A DNA stretch of 64,000 nt from Acinetobacter bereziniae LMG 1003 = CIP 70.12 (GTDB taxonomy: Bacteria; Pseudomonadota; Gammaproteobacteria; Pseudomonadales; Moraxellaceae): positions 165,584 to 229,583 of the forward strand of contig NZ_KB849755.1 in assembly GCF_000368925.1 (NCBI RefSeq), read 5' to 3'. The translations under genes were made by a program, and so were the position numbers. Below the pieces are notes generated by a model, which worked only from the letters and a program-made list of their open reading frames with translations, had not been told where the DNA came from and did no database searches. Shown one piece after another: positions 63,448-64,000 of the stretch (position 1 is its first letter; each line of letters starts with the position of its first letter).

Positions 63448-63956
63448 CCTTGCTTGTTGTCCTTTTTGGGTGGATTCAGCAAGGCGTCGAGCTTTTTTAA
63501 GTAAGCATTCTCAGCGCGTAAATAGAGTAGTTCATGCTGAAGCTCAGCAGTTGTTTTTTCATGATCAGGTTTATCAACAATATATTTATGTTTATTTTTA
63601 GACATGGGTGCTCTTCCTTTAGACTTTGGTTCTAGTCCAAGCATACCATCGGTTTGATAGATTTTACGCCATACACTGATCAAACTCGGGGAAGAAATAC
63701 CAAAACGAAGAGCTGTATCAGATAAACTTAATCGCTCATCCTGCATAGTTGTTAATACTTTATATTTAAATTCAGCTGTATAAATTGTCTTATTCTGTTT
63801 TGGTTTTATTGCATCAATTCCACCTAAGTTGAATTGAGCCAACCATTTAGAGACATCCTTATCACTAATCGAAAAATGCTTGGCTGTTGATAAACTAGAA
63901 TGGCCTTGAGCATAATAAGCAATGACTGCTTGTTTAAACTTTAAATTGTATTTCAT
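63444..63956 (-). CDS. IS3-family transposase OrfA (helix-turn-helix)
   Basis: 170 aa with two HTH units (VIAYYAQGHSSLSTAKHF and SLSDTALRFGISSPSLISVWRK) and a C-terminal leucine/glutamate coiled coil (TAELQHELLYLRAENAYLKKL), the layout of the IS150 group. It binds the IS ends. The 3' end overlaps orfB by 4 bp. Confidence 0.92.
   Translation of the reverse strand: MKYNLKFKQAVIAYYAQGHSSLSTAKHFSISDKDVSKWLAQFNLGGIDAIKPKQNKTIYTAEFKYKVLTTMQDERLSLSDTALRFGISSPSLISVWRKIYQTDGMLGLEPKSKGRAPMSKNKHKYIVDKPDHEKTTAELQHELLYLRAENAYLKKLDALLNPPKKDNKQG
63462..63468 (-). other. Programmed -1 frameshift site (C-AAA-AAG) of the IS
   Basis: On the minus strand, CAAAAAG in the orfA frame reads C-AAA-AAG. A -1 slip joins orfA to the orfB frame, which continues as GQQARLIDQMS without a stop. 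This is the known strategy of IS3-family elements. Confidence 0.75.
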
Positions 63957-63963
63957 AAAAATA

Positions 63964-63991
63964 CCCTATAAGTTGTGTCCAACTTATAGGG
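63964..63991. repeat. Subterminal perfect hairpin of the IS
   Basis: 12-bp arms CCCTATAAGTTG (63964-63975) and CAACTTATAGGG (63980-63991), loop TGTC. It overlaps the right terminal repeat and lies 8 bp upstream of the orfA ATG. Confidence 0.8.
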
Positions 63992-64000
63992 TTCAGTTCA
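63975..64000. repeat. Right terminal inverted repeat of the IS
   Basis: Read on the minus strand: TGAACTGAACCCTATAAGTT then GGACAC. It ends at the last base of the window. Confidence 0.8.

Larger units (their letters stand above)
62575..64000 (-). mobile_element. IS3-family insertion sequence, IS150-like group, apparently complete
   Basis: About 1426 bp bounded by imperfect 26-bp terminal inverted repeats (62575-62600 and 63975-64000), both starting TG(A/G)ACTGAACCC. It holds overlapping orfA and orfB read leftward. The right end lies at the window edge, so the flanking target duplication cannot be seen. It sits between surA and whatever follows, convergent with surA. The frames and the DDE residues are intact, so it may be active. 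Confidence 0.9.

Noticed and set aside
1..64000. tRNA, rRNA or CRISPR array
   Set aside because: Intergenic stretches were read for T-loop motifs (GGTTCAAATC-like), rRNA conserved blocks and regularly spaced repeats; none found.

Overview
The window looks like a chromosomal segment of an Acinetobacter species (Gammaproteobacteria, Moraxellaceae). The DNA is AT-rich, and the core gene orders are those expected for that genus: clpS-clpA, rpiA/ilvA divergent, cmk-rpsA-ihfB-lapA, exbB-exbD-msbA-lpxK-kdsB-holB-pilZ-tatD, rsmG-parA-parB, and murU-amgK divergent from lptD-surA. No rRNA, tRNA or CRISPR array was found. The assignment is by family recognition and gene order; no database search was possible.

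Left part (1-13.4 kb): the 3' part of ppk; a glutarate/glutaryl-CoA catabolic cluster (family III CoA-transferase, MFS carrier, glutaryl-CoA dehydrogenase, divergent LysR regulator); then a mixed stretch with an HD-domain hydrolase, a second LysR regulator, trmA, small and secreted proteins of unknown role, a YnfA-type membrane protein and an exported esterase.

Middle (13.4-29.8 kb): the ClpA/ClpS adaptor-chaperone pair, argC, a membrane diguanylate cyclase, a tightly spaced HD-domain/alpha-beta-hydrolase pair behind an inverted repeat, small enzymes (GNAT, two VOC proteins, a YgjP-type metalloprotease), rpiA and ilvA, two tandem paralogous acidic proteins of unknown function, a two-gene potassium uptake system, and a 484-bp non-coding stretch with three consecutive hairpins.

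Right-centre (29.8-44.2 kb): zapE, an AraC regulator divergent from a Baeyer-Villiger-type monooxygenase, a LysO-type exporter with a very short leader, pyrF, an XRE-cupin regulator divergent from azlC-azlD with two matching 20-bp operator-like sites, then lapA, ihfB, rpsA, cmk, a SRPBCC protein, tadA, a 3-hydroxyisobutyryl-CoA hydrolase-like gene, ung and queD.

Right part (44.4-64 kb): a TetR regulator followed by the type II secretion minor pseudopilins gspH-I-J-K; a long leftward envelope and chromosome-maintenance block (parA/parB, ExbB/ExbD, MsbA, LpxK, KdsB, HolB, PilZ, TatD); peptidoglycan recycling (murU, amgK); the outer-membrane biogenesis pair lptD-surA; and a complete-looking IS3-family (IS150-like) element whose right end coincides with the window end. 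The IS appears to have landed in the loop of the surA terminator.

No obvious defence island, prophage or biosynthetic cluster is present. The most unusual signals are the triple-hairpin module, the paralogous tandem pair, the HD/hydrolase couple with its palindrome, the duplicated azl operators, and the IS-split terminator.
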